DNA of 64,000 bases, taken from Ophiosphaerella korrae. Lineage: Eukaryota; Ascomycota; Dothideomycetes; Pleosporales; Phaeosphaeriaceae. The DNA lies in NCBI GenBank assembly GCA_028456385.1, contig JALNQF010000028.1, forward strand, positions 62,001-126,000, given 5' to 3'. Made by a program: the position numbers and the translations under genes. The notes under the pieces are model-generated. The model saw only the letters and a list, made by a program, of their open reading frames with translations. It did not search any database and had not been told where the DNA came from. Shown here piece by piece: positions 44,469 through 55,668 of this stretch (the first letter of the stretch is position 1; every line of letters begins with the position of its first letter).

Positions 44469-46993
44469 CTAACTATACGCTCTGTCAACAACAATATGCC
44501 CCGCCACATCTTTTTGATCACATACAACTAATTCAGCTTGAACATTGCCATTGTCTTTCAGCCGTGTACCCACTCTCATTTTCTTCTCTAGTGTTCTTGA
44601 ATGCACAACACCACTGCTGCAGTTCTCAAAGACGCCTGGCTTCGGTCGAGAATTATAGGCCAAGATTATCAGCTCAGTGATTGAGTCCCAGGCTTCACTT
44701 GATCTCTTCGCTCCGAAAAGCAATACCATAGTATGCAAAAGGGCAAGAAGAATATGGAATGATAGAACAACAATAGCAAGCTGTTGGCCACTGTCCTTCG
44801 GGGACCATGCAGTGCCGTATTGGTGCGCTTCATATGTTCCAAGCACGTAGGGCTCAGAAGGATCGCGACGGTTATAAATCATACTGCCACTAACGAAACT
44901 ATCGTCTACTGTAGGATTGGCCAGGAGGCTACGGTCCAACTCGGTACTATCTGGACCTCGAAATTGGAGACTTGATCCAACGCGAGACAAAGCGTTTAAT
45001 AGGAATACTGTGGCAACGTTTCTGTTCAAACCTATTAGCCGACCACCATCTACTTGATATCCTTGAAGGAAAGTCCAAACATACTCTAAATCAAGCAACA
45101 TGTTTGTTTTGTCACTTTTCCAGAGCTCGGGCTTGTTGAATTTTGAATTATTGACCAACGCTTCGAATGTGTTCATCACAAGCCCATTACCCAGAGATGA
45201 TGCTTCCGGCATTTGTGGTGTCAACGCATCTAACCATTCTTGTTCCATTCTAATGCTTCGCCCGTAATTCGCATAATAGCGGGGATCGAAAAAGTTTGTT
45301 TGAGAAAAATCGACACCCCCATCATCCTTTAAACGACTGTTGAAGTCTGGAACCGCACTCCAAGCAAATAGCATTGAAGTAGCACTTCTCAAAGTCTGGC
45401 CTTTGGACCACCGGGCATCTGTAACGCAGACACTCTGATAATTTGAAGTGCCGTTCTGCAACAGGTATATCATTGCGCTACTCCCGTTCAGGCCTTCAGG
45501 CATTGGAAACCAGTGCGCTCTGACCTGTCTCTCTGTCTTGTTTCCGATTTTGAGTCCATCCCAACTCCTGAAATTAAGCTTAGAGATATCGATATCTTTG
45601 GTAGGGCCTGTATCAGATGGTTTAGATCTCCAGTGCCTGTCCTCAGCTATCAGAGGAAAACTTAGTGCTGTTTGTGGTCCTTGGAGGTTCTTTATTTCTC
45701 CACAGACAGTTCTAACAATTGGAATTCTGCCGGCGGTCGTCGCACTAGCACCAGGGCCATTCACTCCAAAATCTCGCAGTCTTCGATTTCGTCCTTTCGC
45801 CAAAGCGAAGGCACCTCTACTAACTCCGAAGATGTAATCCATATGCGCTGCAACAATAATGCTGGGTGTGATACCCCAAGAGTCGAAGTCGCCAAGAGTG
45901 TAGTTATTTTCAGGAATAGGTTTCATTCCGTCTATCATCCTTGGTGGCTGCCCGGCGAGATATAGCGACCAACCGGGCGCTATCGGTTTGATATTTTGAA
46001 TAGCTCCCGAGAGTTTTCTCCACGCTCCATTCAAGCAGTTTTCGTTATCTCCTCTAGATAATTCCGTGGTACACATCGCAGGCCCTGTATGATTTGCACC
46101 AAGAGTTGCTGGCCAGAGGGCATCTTCTCTTCCTTTAATATAAAAGTCGGTCTTTGGTCCTGGAACCCACATGTCGTTCGGAATGAATAAAAGGGCCGAA
46201 GCAGGCCCAACAAGTGTCGCCAACGTAGTCAAGAGTACAAGTATGATAAAGAGGAAAATCTTAGAGCGTGCTAATTTTGAAATAGGTGGTATGGTTCCTA
46301 TAGCCTTGAGAGATGGGAGGGTCGGGTGAATCAGAGCTGACCACACCTTTTTGAGACTTTTGGTAACCTGAAAGCCTCCAGTGAATTCGATTGTCCAGAG
46401 CCAGCTCGGGCTGCTAATTGAGAGCCCAGAACTGATGAGACCAACACTAAGTCCGTCGCCCAGAATATGACACCGGACAAGGTCAAGAGCAATAGCTGTG
46501 AGTGACCCCATGATGGTTAATTCCTAGGCAATTCAGCAAGAAGGATGCGCGTGAGACTATCAAGTGTTCAAGATTAGCTTACGTGGAACTTAGCAGCGAC
46601 TTGTAAGAAAAACGAGCCTAGATTCGAAACTTTTGGCCCGTTTAGAAAGTTGACACCATTGAAGAAAAACAAAAATAAGGTAATTGAGATCGGTAACATA
46701 TGCACGCCCGCTCTTGTCAATGCGATCAACCACGAACCACTAATGACGATTTTTTCGCTTTCTTGGTGAGACCTCTTGGGAAATATCAACGATTTTAAAC
46801 CAACTGAACGAAGAAATGAACGTCCAGCAGCCTTGCCACGGTTGTGCCGCAAGGTTGCTTTGCCTGCAATGGGTACAGACAAGGCTGTTGATACTGCTGA
46901 GCGGTCTCTAGATGCGCCATCGGGGTGGTACTGGATTGATTCGAGAAGATACTGTTCGTCTTGTGTTGCATCGTTATTCCTGTCGGTCGCCAT
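44469..46993 (-). CDS. Large fungal membrane protein of unknown function
   Basis: Exons 46993..46583 and 46523..44469 give 821 residues. The intron (GTAAGC donor, CCTAG acceptor) joins AAKFH to ELTIMGSLTAI in phase 0. Hydrophobic segments lie at ~105-125 (MLPISITLFLFFFNGVNFL), ~140-185, ~225-250 (KIFLFIILVLLTTLATLVGP) and near the C-terminus (LAIVVLSFHILLALLHTMVLL). Between the last two is a ~450-residue loop with many N-glycosylation sequons (NHT, NYT, NGS, NGT), probably extracytoplasmic. The C-terminal block AWDSITELIILAYNSRP recurs, from memory, in many Pleosporales hypothetical proteins. No catalytic motif is seen and no function is proposed. Confidence 0.75.
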
Positions 46994-48876
46994 TCCGGTG
47001 AGTACGTTTTCCTCAGAGGAGGGTGCAAGAATTGCGAAGAAGCCTGCATATTATTAATATACTGATGAAGAGAAGGCTGAGAGCGGTTGTGATCGGGGGC
47101 GAAAATCCTTCTGGCCCATGCTGCTATCATTTGTTCATGCTGACAATAATTGCGAGTGGCTGCTGCATACAGGTGCCCTGGATGAAACTTTGTCAGATTA
47201 GGCCTTGTAACGACCTCGATATGTCTGCTCAGGCGGTGTCGCTTAGCGCCCGCGTCCGAGGATTGTCGAGACCTTAAACACTGCGACGTTTCATACCCAA
47301 GGATATCATCGAACCGATTCTTTAAGGAGTAAGTCCCTGTAAACAGTTTTGATCCAAATACCGATTATGTATATGTTTGTCTTGCAGCCTTCCAATATTG
47401 ATACGAACTCAGCCTAACACAACAGCCAACCAAGCTGATGTAACTGTAACCTTTGAGGTGCCAATCGCTAAGGCAAGGCAACTGCGCTAAGAAATGCCAT
47501 GTAAGCAATGATTATGTCCTTTTTTTACACGTCTAAATTTCCGAGGCTTGCTTTGGTATGACATAGCAAAATTGTGTAATCGGTGCTTCGCCACTGAGAC
47601 ATTCCCGTGAAAGCTAACTTTTACGCTCGATGAGTGTATTTTACATAACGTGTTCATACACTGATAGTACAAGGAATTTATCGATATAACTCATCTAGTA
47701 GATATCAGCCTTTGTCCGGTGAAATTGAGGATGGCCTATGCTACTGACAAGGATGCGAGGTAAACCCACATGTTGTGCTACCTGACCACAACCTAGGTAT
47801 ACATATTTACACATACGGCATTGGTGTTGTAGAACTAGCGTCTCGGGCGTTTCGTTACACGTCGCAAGTGGGAGTTTTCCAAATTAAGGATAAGTGCTGG
47901 GAGCATGGATAGGTCTGGAATAAGACGTACAATAATAATAAAAATAAGGAATTGAAGACGGAGGACTTGTTTAACTGCAAATTTCAGCCTTGTACAACTT
48001 TTCAAACATATGCAGACCTGATGGTGGTCCAATAACTAATGCCCGGCGTAGGTCATCTCTCATTCACTAATTCTAATCGAAATTTGAATAAAGCCTGAAC
48101 CAAAAGACAGCGGGTATAATAACTTCTACCGCTCAAATTATATCATAGTAAGTCAGCGTTAATAGCTTATAACGGCACCTACTGAGGTGTGCCGTTCATG
48201 TACTTCTGTAGTGCATGCTGCTATTATGATTTCGAGTACTAGTTTTGATCCTTACCGGCAAACCTATAGCGATTTCATGGTTCTAATATCACTTCATTTC
48301 TTGGCATGGTGGAAATACTAATCAGTATTTGATATGGCTCTGGGGCCAGGAGTAATCAAGTAGAAATAATTGTACGAATAGAAATTCTTATCACACTTGA
48401 TACCATCACCGCCTGAAGTCAACATCACAAGGGCCATTTCCCGGCACGCTTGTCGTTCTCCTACGAGCAATTTGCCTGGGTAGAATCTGTGAATTAAATG
48501 CATGCGGATAAAACATGGGTCTAACAACACAAAGCCAAACCCCACACACACCCGTGAATACTTTATATCATGTATATGAAGTCATCTTTTCCTAGTCCGT
48601 TCCTCAGATGATATACACAACACCTAATGCCCATATAGCGCCAAGTGCTAAATGCTATATCAAACAATGCCACAAAGCGATGCCAGAAGAAGCCTGTCCA
48701 TAATCGCCCATCGTACACTTAGGCGTCTCTTTGTTACACATATTTTGGCATAAAATGTGATGCTGATATGCTTATTATTCCATTGTGCAAGAGTTCATGG
48801 CGTACCTTAAGCATCGTATTGCGCTGCGATTCGGGGATTCATCAGACCCACATGCTCGGTTGATGACATTCACTCC
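46994..48876. other. Long A/T-rich intergenic region
   Basis: About 1.9 kb with no supportable gene. It holds the promoter of the 821-residue membrane protein gene and the 3' flank of CAC1. An 8-bp-stem hairpin at 48171-48196 (AACGGCAC / GTGCCGTT around a CTACTGAG loop) is the only structure noticed. Confidence 0.4.
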
Positions 48877-50808
48877 TCAGGTGTTGATCAGCACCCAGCG
48901 CTTCTCTTTCTCTGTGGGGCCGACTCTTGCAGCTACAACACTAAGCGTATTGGTGATAGCATCTTTTGGTACTTTGGGAAAAACTTTTTTAAGGGCTTCT
49001 ATCATCCCAATTTTCGTCAGATCCTTGCCTTCGATCTCTGCTTTGAAGGCTGGCAGTTGTTCAGGTGAGATCATGCGTTTTGCTTTTGGCGGTTTAGGAG
49101 CAGTACTGGATGGCGCTTTTTGAGGTGTGTTCATCGTATTTAACAGGCCATTCATAGTTCGTTGTGTAAGAGGCACTCGGGGCGGATTCATCGAGCCGTT
49201 CGCGGCAGTATCCCTGGTTGCTGTGGAAGTTGATGGTGTAGCTGAGGGTTCAGGTGTCCAATATGCCGTCGAGAAAGGATCGATTGAATGCGGTTGTGGT
49301 TCTAATAATTGTTAGCTGTGTGCGAATGCACGATGTTTATAAAGCTTACGAAGTAAAAAGCCCATGGAAAACTCGCGGAATTCAGTACAAATGGCTCCTG
49401 ACCCATCGTTAAGCCTGGACACGCCATGGTTATCTTGCCAGCATAACCCAGTGCTAATAGGCTGTAAGTCACCACTAATCAGACGCCGCTTGACCTGAGG
49501 ATCTTCCTCATCATCCAGAAAGTCGCCCATGTCTTCGTCTGCATCGATCTCAGAGTCATCGTCGGGAATGTCAAGGTCTTCACCTTCTTCAGGTTCTTCC
49601 CATTCAGCTTCGGAGTCGTAGTCGTAATTCGTATCATGTCGCAACCGTGATAGGGGATTGCGAGCAAGCCGAGATGCTTCCATTTTCGTGTAAGGCTTTG
49701 TGTAGGTCCCATAGTATGGCGGTCTCACATCCTCTCCAAAATGAATGTATTTCATAGGTATCACTTTGAGCATATCCAGCGTCCTTTGAGGTTCAGAGGA
49801 GTTGTCACCGGTCAGATTGATGGATTCAGTGGATGAACCATTGGCACATTCAACAACATCGGAAACTGAATAAGTGTCGAGTCCTCGACCATTCGATTTT
49901 GGGAGAGAGAATTTTAGATCTTGCAATGTGATTGGTTGCATATTGACATCCTTCTGTGCAATGAGGCTGTCGAGCCGTGTACGAGAGGCTTCCATCTTCG
50001 CCGGGTCATCCATGAGTGCATTTAGGGGTGCGAGTATGGTCTGCGCCTGCACATTGAATGGAAGAAAATACGACTCGTAGTCGGACTGGACGTTTTTGAT
50101 GATAACTTTCTGCGGTGACGAAGGGTTAGGGTTAGTAATAGTCTCAGCAAGGTCCGGCGGAAATGATAATGATAATGGTGCAGGGTTCTGAGCGGACTCT
50201 ACCGAGACCTTTCCAGGACTGACACCCGTATCCTTTGGTTTCACGAAGAAAGCATTGAGCCTCATCTGTGACTAGGTATTGTCAGCTCTGATCTCAAGTA
50301 CTGGGGAAGCAAGAAAGCTTACCCGCTCTTTCTTTGCTTTCTCTTCCTCCTTCTGTTGTTGTTCCTCTTCTTTTTGTCGACGCTTTTCTTCTCGTTCTTC
50401 TACCTTCTTTTGCTTCTCCTCATCTTTCATGCGCTTCTGATCGGCTTTCAGTTTGTCCTCGGCTTCTTTCTGTGCCTTCTTCTCCGCTCGAGCCTGTGCT
50501 TTGGCTTCCTTCTCTAGTCGTTGGTCATCTTTCTCTTTCTCTGTCAGCCTGCGTCTTTTCGTAGGTTGCTGATTGTTAGAAGAGGCAAGTGTGGTTTGAG
50601 AGGGGGGAGGGTTGCCATTGCTGCTCGATGCAGCTGTCGTGGATGTGGTAAGCTTCATAGGTGATGGAGTTCGCACAGATAGAACAGACAAAGGTGTAGA
50701 GGCTTCTGATCGGATTGGCTTGACGGGGGTTGAGACGGTTAGGCCAGGTTCGTTGTCAAGTGGCCGTTTTTGGAGAATGGAGACCAACGGCGTTGGGTCT
50801 TCCATCAT
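48877..50808 (-). CDS. RLF2: Chromatin assembly factor 1 large subunit (p150/Cac1/Rlf2)
   Basis: Exons 50808..50323, 50271..49350 and 49301..48877 give 610 residues. Residues ~85-162 are the Lys/Glu/Arg-rich KER coil. The exon-2 start SQMRLNAFFVKP is the CAF-1 large subunit's PCNA-interacting/FF block. Residues ~335-375 contain MKYIHFGEDVRPPYYGTYTK. Residues ~378-425 are the acidic ED region (EAEWEEPEEGEDL) that binds H3-H4. The C-terminus carries a winged-helix-like domain (ISPEQLPAFKAEIEGKDLTK, IGMIEALKKVFPKVPK). CAF-1 deposits newly made H3-H4 behind replication forks and prefers H3K56-acetylated histone, the product of the Rtt109 encoded in this window. Splice junctions preserve conserved blocks, so the model is reliable. 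Confidence 0.93.
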
Positions 50809-51382
50809 TGCGGTGATGATCGATTATGTAGGTTGAGGAAATTTGTGGTGCTCCGTTAAGGGCAGGTGGGGGATTGTGGTCGTGAGTGCAGTTGCGTCAA
50901 TGTGGGAGTATGGTAATGGAGGGACGCGACTGGGGAAGGAACGCGTTGCGCGTAGAGGCGCGAACAGACTTGGCGCGTAGAAATGCGTTTAGGGCACTTT
51001 GCCTGAGATTGATGTGCTGATTGCCTAGTCGGGGAAAGCGCGCTTTCGCGACCTCACCAACACCAATCACCACACTTACTTTCACCCTTAAGTAATCCTC
51101 TCAGGACGAGGCAATACGGGCGAACTTCATTTGCGATACATTACATTCGTTCATTGCGGTTGCTCTTCCTATAAATCATACAAAGTGCCTATCTATCTAT
51201 CTGCCTATCTGCCTATCTTGGGCGTCGTGCTTTCCACTTTATGCTCAATAGTCTTCAAATAACAACACACATGCCACCCTTGATATTAACACTCCAGGGC
51301 TGCTGTAACAAGTCTAGAGACCATCGAATTCTCTAATTTTGAAAGCATTAATGTCAATGAGACCCAACGACTAAGCATCAAC
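50809..51382. promoter_or_regulatory. 574-bp divergent spacer between CAC1/RLF2 and SPO11
   Basis: This spacer lies between divergent starts, so it carries both promoters. A (CTAT)/(CTGCCTAT) microsatellite lies at about 51189-51218. No meiotic promoter element could be named with confidence. Confidence 0.45.
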
Positions 51383-53150
51383 ATGGATGCAGAATGTGAG
51401 GATATGCTCTTCGGCCTTGCATCTTCGCAAGATGAATTTAGAAATATCACAAGGGGCGAAGATGCCGAGTCTAACTGTGAGGGTGAAGTAATTTTATGGG
51501 ACCTGCAGGATAGTCCGCTACTATTTCCAGCAGCTGCTGATGATGAACAAATGGAAGAGTTCATTGACTTAGGACAGTCGGATTCGCTGTGGTCAGGGAA
51601 TAATATACACTGCGCAACGAAACCAACTCGAGACAGGTAGCATATGAGCTCAGCGACATATCCACTTGCTGACTTATTACAGAACTTGGGTAATTAGCCA
51701 GATTGAAGCCATGCTAGAAAGAATTGTCGATGGTTTACTTGAAGAGCATGAAGCGCTCACCATCACGTTGAAATCCCGATCAGGCATTTCGAGAAGACGT
51801 CCACATGCTCTTGACAACGAAAAGCGAATCCCAGAGCCAAAAGAACGAAACATCAGTTTTCCAGGAGCTACTGCGCAAGAAGCATGGAATTTCAGTTGAG
51901 TTTTCATGCATTCACACAGGAAGCCTACTTAGAATCAAGCAGCTGTTTTATTGCGAATAATGGAACTCGTACATAATGGGCTTGTTGAAAATACTATTTC
52001 GACTAAACGGTACGTGATAGTGCTCCTTTGCATGTGTATGAGATTTGACTGGTCGCAGGGACCTGTATTATCGGCATCCAGATCTATTCGTTAAGCAGTC
52101 TATAGTTGATCGATACGTCGATGACCTCGCATGCACCCTAGGGGTTTCGCGGTCTCAGTTAAACTTAGTACGAAATCGTTTTTGTTTGATACGTACTGAA
52201 TCTGACAACAATGATATAGACCGCCGCAGCGAAGGGCTTAGTAGCCGGCAATTTCAGCATAACCCGCCAGGATGGTTATCGGATCGATGGTTTGAAGGAA
52301 CAGGAGGTATGGTTTTGGAGCCGTGATGTCGAATGTAGCTGACGCTCAGGAAGGGCATGCTCGTTCCCAAAATTGGGCTCGATGATACACTGGATTTGAG
52401 ATCGATCCAGTGGGTTCTTGTGATTGAAAAAGAGGTCCGGGTGTTTCGCAGCTCAGGATTTGCATGCACTAACCGCTCAGGCAACTTTTCGGTCTTTGCT
52501 CAGTTCTGCGCAATGGGTGACACTGGGCTCACAAGGGTTGGTGTTAACGGTAAGACTGACTCCTAAGTTCTCGCACCCTACTAAAGAGTTCCTAGGCCAA
52601 AGGTTATCCCGACATTTCCTCAAGAGTGTTCTTGCGATACATTGCAGGTCAAGTGCCCCATGTGCCAATGCATGCACTTGTTGACCTTGACCCTGATGGG
52701 ATTACGATACTATCTACATACAAGTATGGTTCATATCGTCTTGCTCACGAACATGTTTCACCGAACGATGAAAATGGCCTGAGCTTGCCAAATATCCAAT
52801 GGCTTGGTCTAAGGAGTCGCCACGTCAGCCGGAGTCAAGTACACGAAAGTAACACCGACACAAGTGCGATGCTTGAGCTTGAAGGTCTCATGAGACTTAC
52901 AGCCCGCGATCGTACAAAAGCTGTACGGACATTAGAATGGGATATATGTGCGGAAGACGGTCTGGAGCAAGTTTGGCGACAAGAGTTACAGTACATGCTC
53001 ATGCTCAATATCAAGGCAGAGATGCAGATACTGGACGAGCTACCTAGTGGACTAGTGTCATGGCTGGGTTCTCAACTAGGCAAGTTATATGAGCAGGATG
53101 TGTGCCCCACGACTAACAGCACTTGCTCGGAGGATGGGATGCTCTTCTAA
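51383..53150 (+). CDS. SPO11: Meiotic double-strand-break protein Spo11 (topoisomerase VI A-like)
   Basis: Eight exons give 477 residues: 51383..51636, 51683..51894, 51943..52009, 52059..52167, 52220..52306, 52354..52434, 52481..52549 and 52596..53150. Each junction restores a conserved Spo11 block. The winged-helix part has TVLLRIMELVH, then STKRDLYYRHPDLF with catalytic Tyr182, VDRYVDDLACTLGVSR and AAKGLVAGNF. The Toprim part has EGMLVP, WVLVIEKE (metal-binding Glu268) and LVDLDPDG (Asp325/Asp327), then STYKYGSYR and the end SGLVSWLGSQL. Spo11 makes the DNA breaks that start meiotic recombination, so the organism has a complete-looking core gene for a sexual cycle. Introns 2 and 6 have weak donors (GTTGAG, GTCCGG), and intron 5 uses a GAAG acceptor. 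All seven introns are 46-52 bp. Confidence 0.93.
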
Positions 53151-53489
53151 CATTCTCGTCTGAGGGTGGATACGACAAACATAGAGGAGCTAGAGTCGAC
53201 AGCATATTGCTATAGCGAGATTGAACACAGCCAAACAAAACCCACTACCGGGTCCCTCCCATTGCGTGATGTGCAAGTTTGGCGAGCTTGTTGGGCATTG
53301 GCCTGTCGGCCGCCTAAGGTTGACCAAGGGCGAGGAAACAGCAGGGTCTTTGGTAGGACAGGCATCGCGCCAAGCGCGTCCCGTGTCGACAACGCATCCT
53401 CTCGATCACGGCAGCCGACATCCACAACTCAGACTGCGTCGCATAGCGGCTATGCATTGACCTGCAGCTCCAGCGAAAGAGAATACGCA

Positions 53490-54965
53490 ATGCCTTACTC
53501 TGCAACAAATCCAATCTCGCCTGGCCATCCCCCTCAACCCCAAGCTCTGTCGCTTTTTTCAGCCCCTCCGTCAAACCACCATGCCTCCACCGTCGCCGAC
53601 TCTGGAGCACTCCCCCCAACACTGACGCCTGCTACGACTACTAGGCAGTCGGTCGCGCTGGGCGTATTCTCCACCCTCTGGGGCACCAACAGCTCCTCGA
53701 CCCTCCGTATTCACACAAGCTCGCCTGATAACACAATCCCCAGCATCATCGCCCACGAGCCTTCCTCTAGTACACACGGAGGACCGTCTGACCTCGCTGA
53801 AAGCACAGGCTCAGTGCCCAGTGCGACGACCACGCTGACCAACACGCTTCCTCCCACACAGTCTGCCGCCCTGCGCGCCCTCAATGCCCCCGCTTTTCAT
53901 TCGTCGCCCTCCAAAAGCAAATCTGCGAAGTCAACATCAAGCCGCACCACCGTCACGAGCCAGCCTGTAGTAGTACGCACATACTCAGGATCGCGTCACG
54001 CGTCACGCCCGGGCTCAGGCTTCAACACACCGCGGTCTTTCGCCATGAATGGTCACACTCCTGTCTCAGGCTTGACGGCCGGCCTGGCGGGCAGAGGCGA
54101 GCAATTGCCTTCGGCAGAGGACTTCTCCTTCTCTGCCATCCTCCGGGCTGTAGATCCCGAAATAAGAGACGCCATCGATGCCATTGCCGAAATATGCGCA
54201 CGGAGCAGGATGAGTCTGGCGGATGAGTATGACGCACACCTGCCTCCACAGGGCGAGATAACTGGAACAGGGCCTGTTTGGGCTTTAAGTACAGGCGCTC
54301 TTGTTGGAAGAGGCCGGTTATCGCGGATCAACCAAGGGTGGGCAGCAGAGAATGCGCTGATGGCTGTGCCGGAAGCGAGTAGTAGCAGCGAGCAGCTAGC
54401 CCAGGAGGCTAAAGTGATCACCACCAAAAAGAGAAGTCAATCGGCCTACGGCAGTTTGAAGAGCGTAATCAGCGGCGGTAGCGGAAAACGGAAGGCTATC
54501 GACGGTGATACCTTCCGTGACGACGACGGTCGTCAGTCGGAACAAGACCAAGCCAAACGTCAAGGACCGGCATGGGCTGTGCCTACCTCGTCTTCATCAT
54601 CAGGCCACCCGGCCATTATTCTTGTCGCCTCACCAACAGCCTCCAAGCAACTCTCACTAGAAACCCCTCCAGGCCTAGATGACATCAGAGATAATATCGG
54701 TCGAGATTCGAGGATCCGGTCATACACGGCTACACCACAACGGAACTTTACACACCGGAGGGGACTCTCGACTGTCAGTCTGCCCCCCTCGAGATCACGC
54801 TCAGGCACACTGTCCTCGATAGCATCTTGGCTACCCTGGCCTCGGCCGCAAGATCTCACCCCAACCAGCCAACAGGAACTAACCAGAGCGGAGGCTCGTC
54901 TAAGAGAAATGCTGCTTTCGTCACAAAACCTCGATAAGGGAAAGGCTACTGTAAGTGTGGCCTGA
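53490..54965 (+). CDS. Ser/Thr/Pro-rich protein of unknown function
   Basis: The frame is open from upstream, but the first well-placed ATG is 53490 (MPYSATNPISPGHPPQ), giving 491 residues. Most of it is low-complexity Ser/Thr/Pro/Ala with basic patches (KKRSQSAYGSLK, SGKRKAID). One more ordered helical segment lies at ~210-240 (EDFSFSAILRAVDPEIRDAIDAI in two parts, then AEICARSRMSLADEY), followed by a Trp-containing WALSTGAL block. A second short helical block near the end reads ELTRAEARLREMLLSS. No named domain was recognised. Third-position GC bias supports real coding. The gene begins about 340 bp after SPO11 on the same strand. Confidence 0.7.
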   Translation: MPYSATNPISPGHPPQPQALSLFSAPPSNHHASTVADSGALPPTLTPATTTRQSVALGVFSTLWGTNSSSTLRIHTSSPDNTIPSIIAHEPSSSTHGGPSDLAESTGSVPSATTTLTNTLPPTQSAALRALNAPAFHSSPSKSKSAKSTSSRTTVTSQPVVVRTYSGSRHASRPGSGFNTPRSFAMNGHTPVSGLTAGLAGRGEQLPSAEDFSFSAILRAVDPEIRDAIDAIAEICARSRMSLADEYDAHLPPQGEITGTGPVWALSTGALVGRGRLSRINQGWAAENALMAVPEASSSSEQLAQEAKVITTKKRSQSAYGSLKSVISGGSGKRKAIDGDTFRDDDGRQSEQDQAKRQGPAWAVPTSSSSSGHPAIILVASPTASKQLSLETPPGLDDIRDNIGRDSRIRSYTATPQRNFTHRRGLSTVSLPPSRSRSGTLSSIASWLPWPRPQDLTPTSQQELTRAEARLREMLLSSQNLDKGKATVSVA

Positions 54966-55668
54966 TAGCACCTGAGCTATTTAAAATTTGAGAGAACAAA
55001 TGTGTTTTTGAAGGTAATTCACGGTCGTACATTAAATCGACATGTTTCTCAAGCCATGGGAAGGGTAAAAGAAGGTTAGGCGGTGTCTTGGCTTACTGTG
55101 ATCAAATATGCTTTGCCGGTCAGGTTGTTTGATACAATATGTGCTTAATGATTTATGAGTTATGGCTTATGATTTACAGTACGAATGATGAAGTTTGATT
55201 TTTTTTCCCTCCACACTCAATTCACCATCTTTGGCCAATTCTTTAGTCTAGTCATCATTACACAAGTCCATATCGCATTCGTCAAAGATAACTCTATTGA
55301 TTAGATTGATCAGTTCGCACGCAGCCTTGGATGACGACCAATATATTATCAATAAAGTTGATCAATTATTCCTAAAGTTTCAATCAGCGGTGATTGAATC
55401 AGTGTCGTTCATGGCGTTGGTGTCCAAAATACCAGTCGGCTGTTGTTTTTATCTCACCCTAGGCGAAGACTTCACACAGAACTTTCAACCAGTTATTGTC
55501 CATCCGATCACGACGTTTTTCTCTAGTCTTTACGTGTCATACACAGGTTTCCACATATATCTGATCCTGTGGCCCGTGGTTTGCTATCCGCAAAAGAAGA
55601 TGGTAGGTAGCTTTGTCACGTCTTACTCTATCACCGCCCATATTGTAACGCAAGCAGCAATAGTACAT
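54966..55668. other. Intergenic
   Basis: About 700 bp, A/T-rich, with a T run near 55200. A plus-strand open frame crossing from 55297 into the next element has no features of its own before about 55669. Confidence 0.4.

Noticed and set aside
48171..48196. Perfect 8-bp hairpin AACGGCAC/GTGCCGTT
   Set aside because: A single short hairpin in A/T-rich DNA; no transposon ends, target duplication or RNA gene around it.
50128..50145. Telomere-like GGGTTAGGGTTAG
   Set aside because: Only two units, and it lies inside the CAC1 coding exon (encoding TNPNP). Similar two-unit matches near 57405 and 63680 are also too short.
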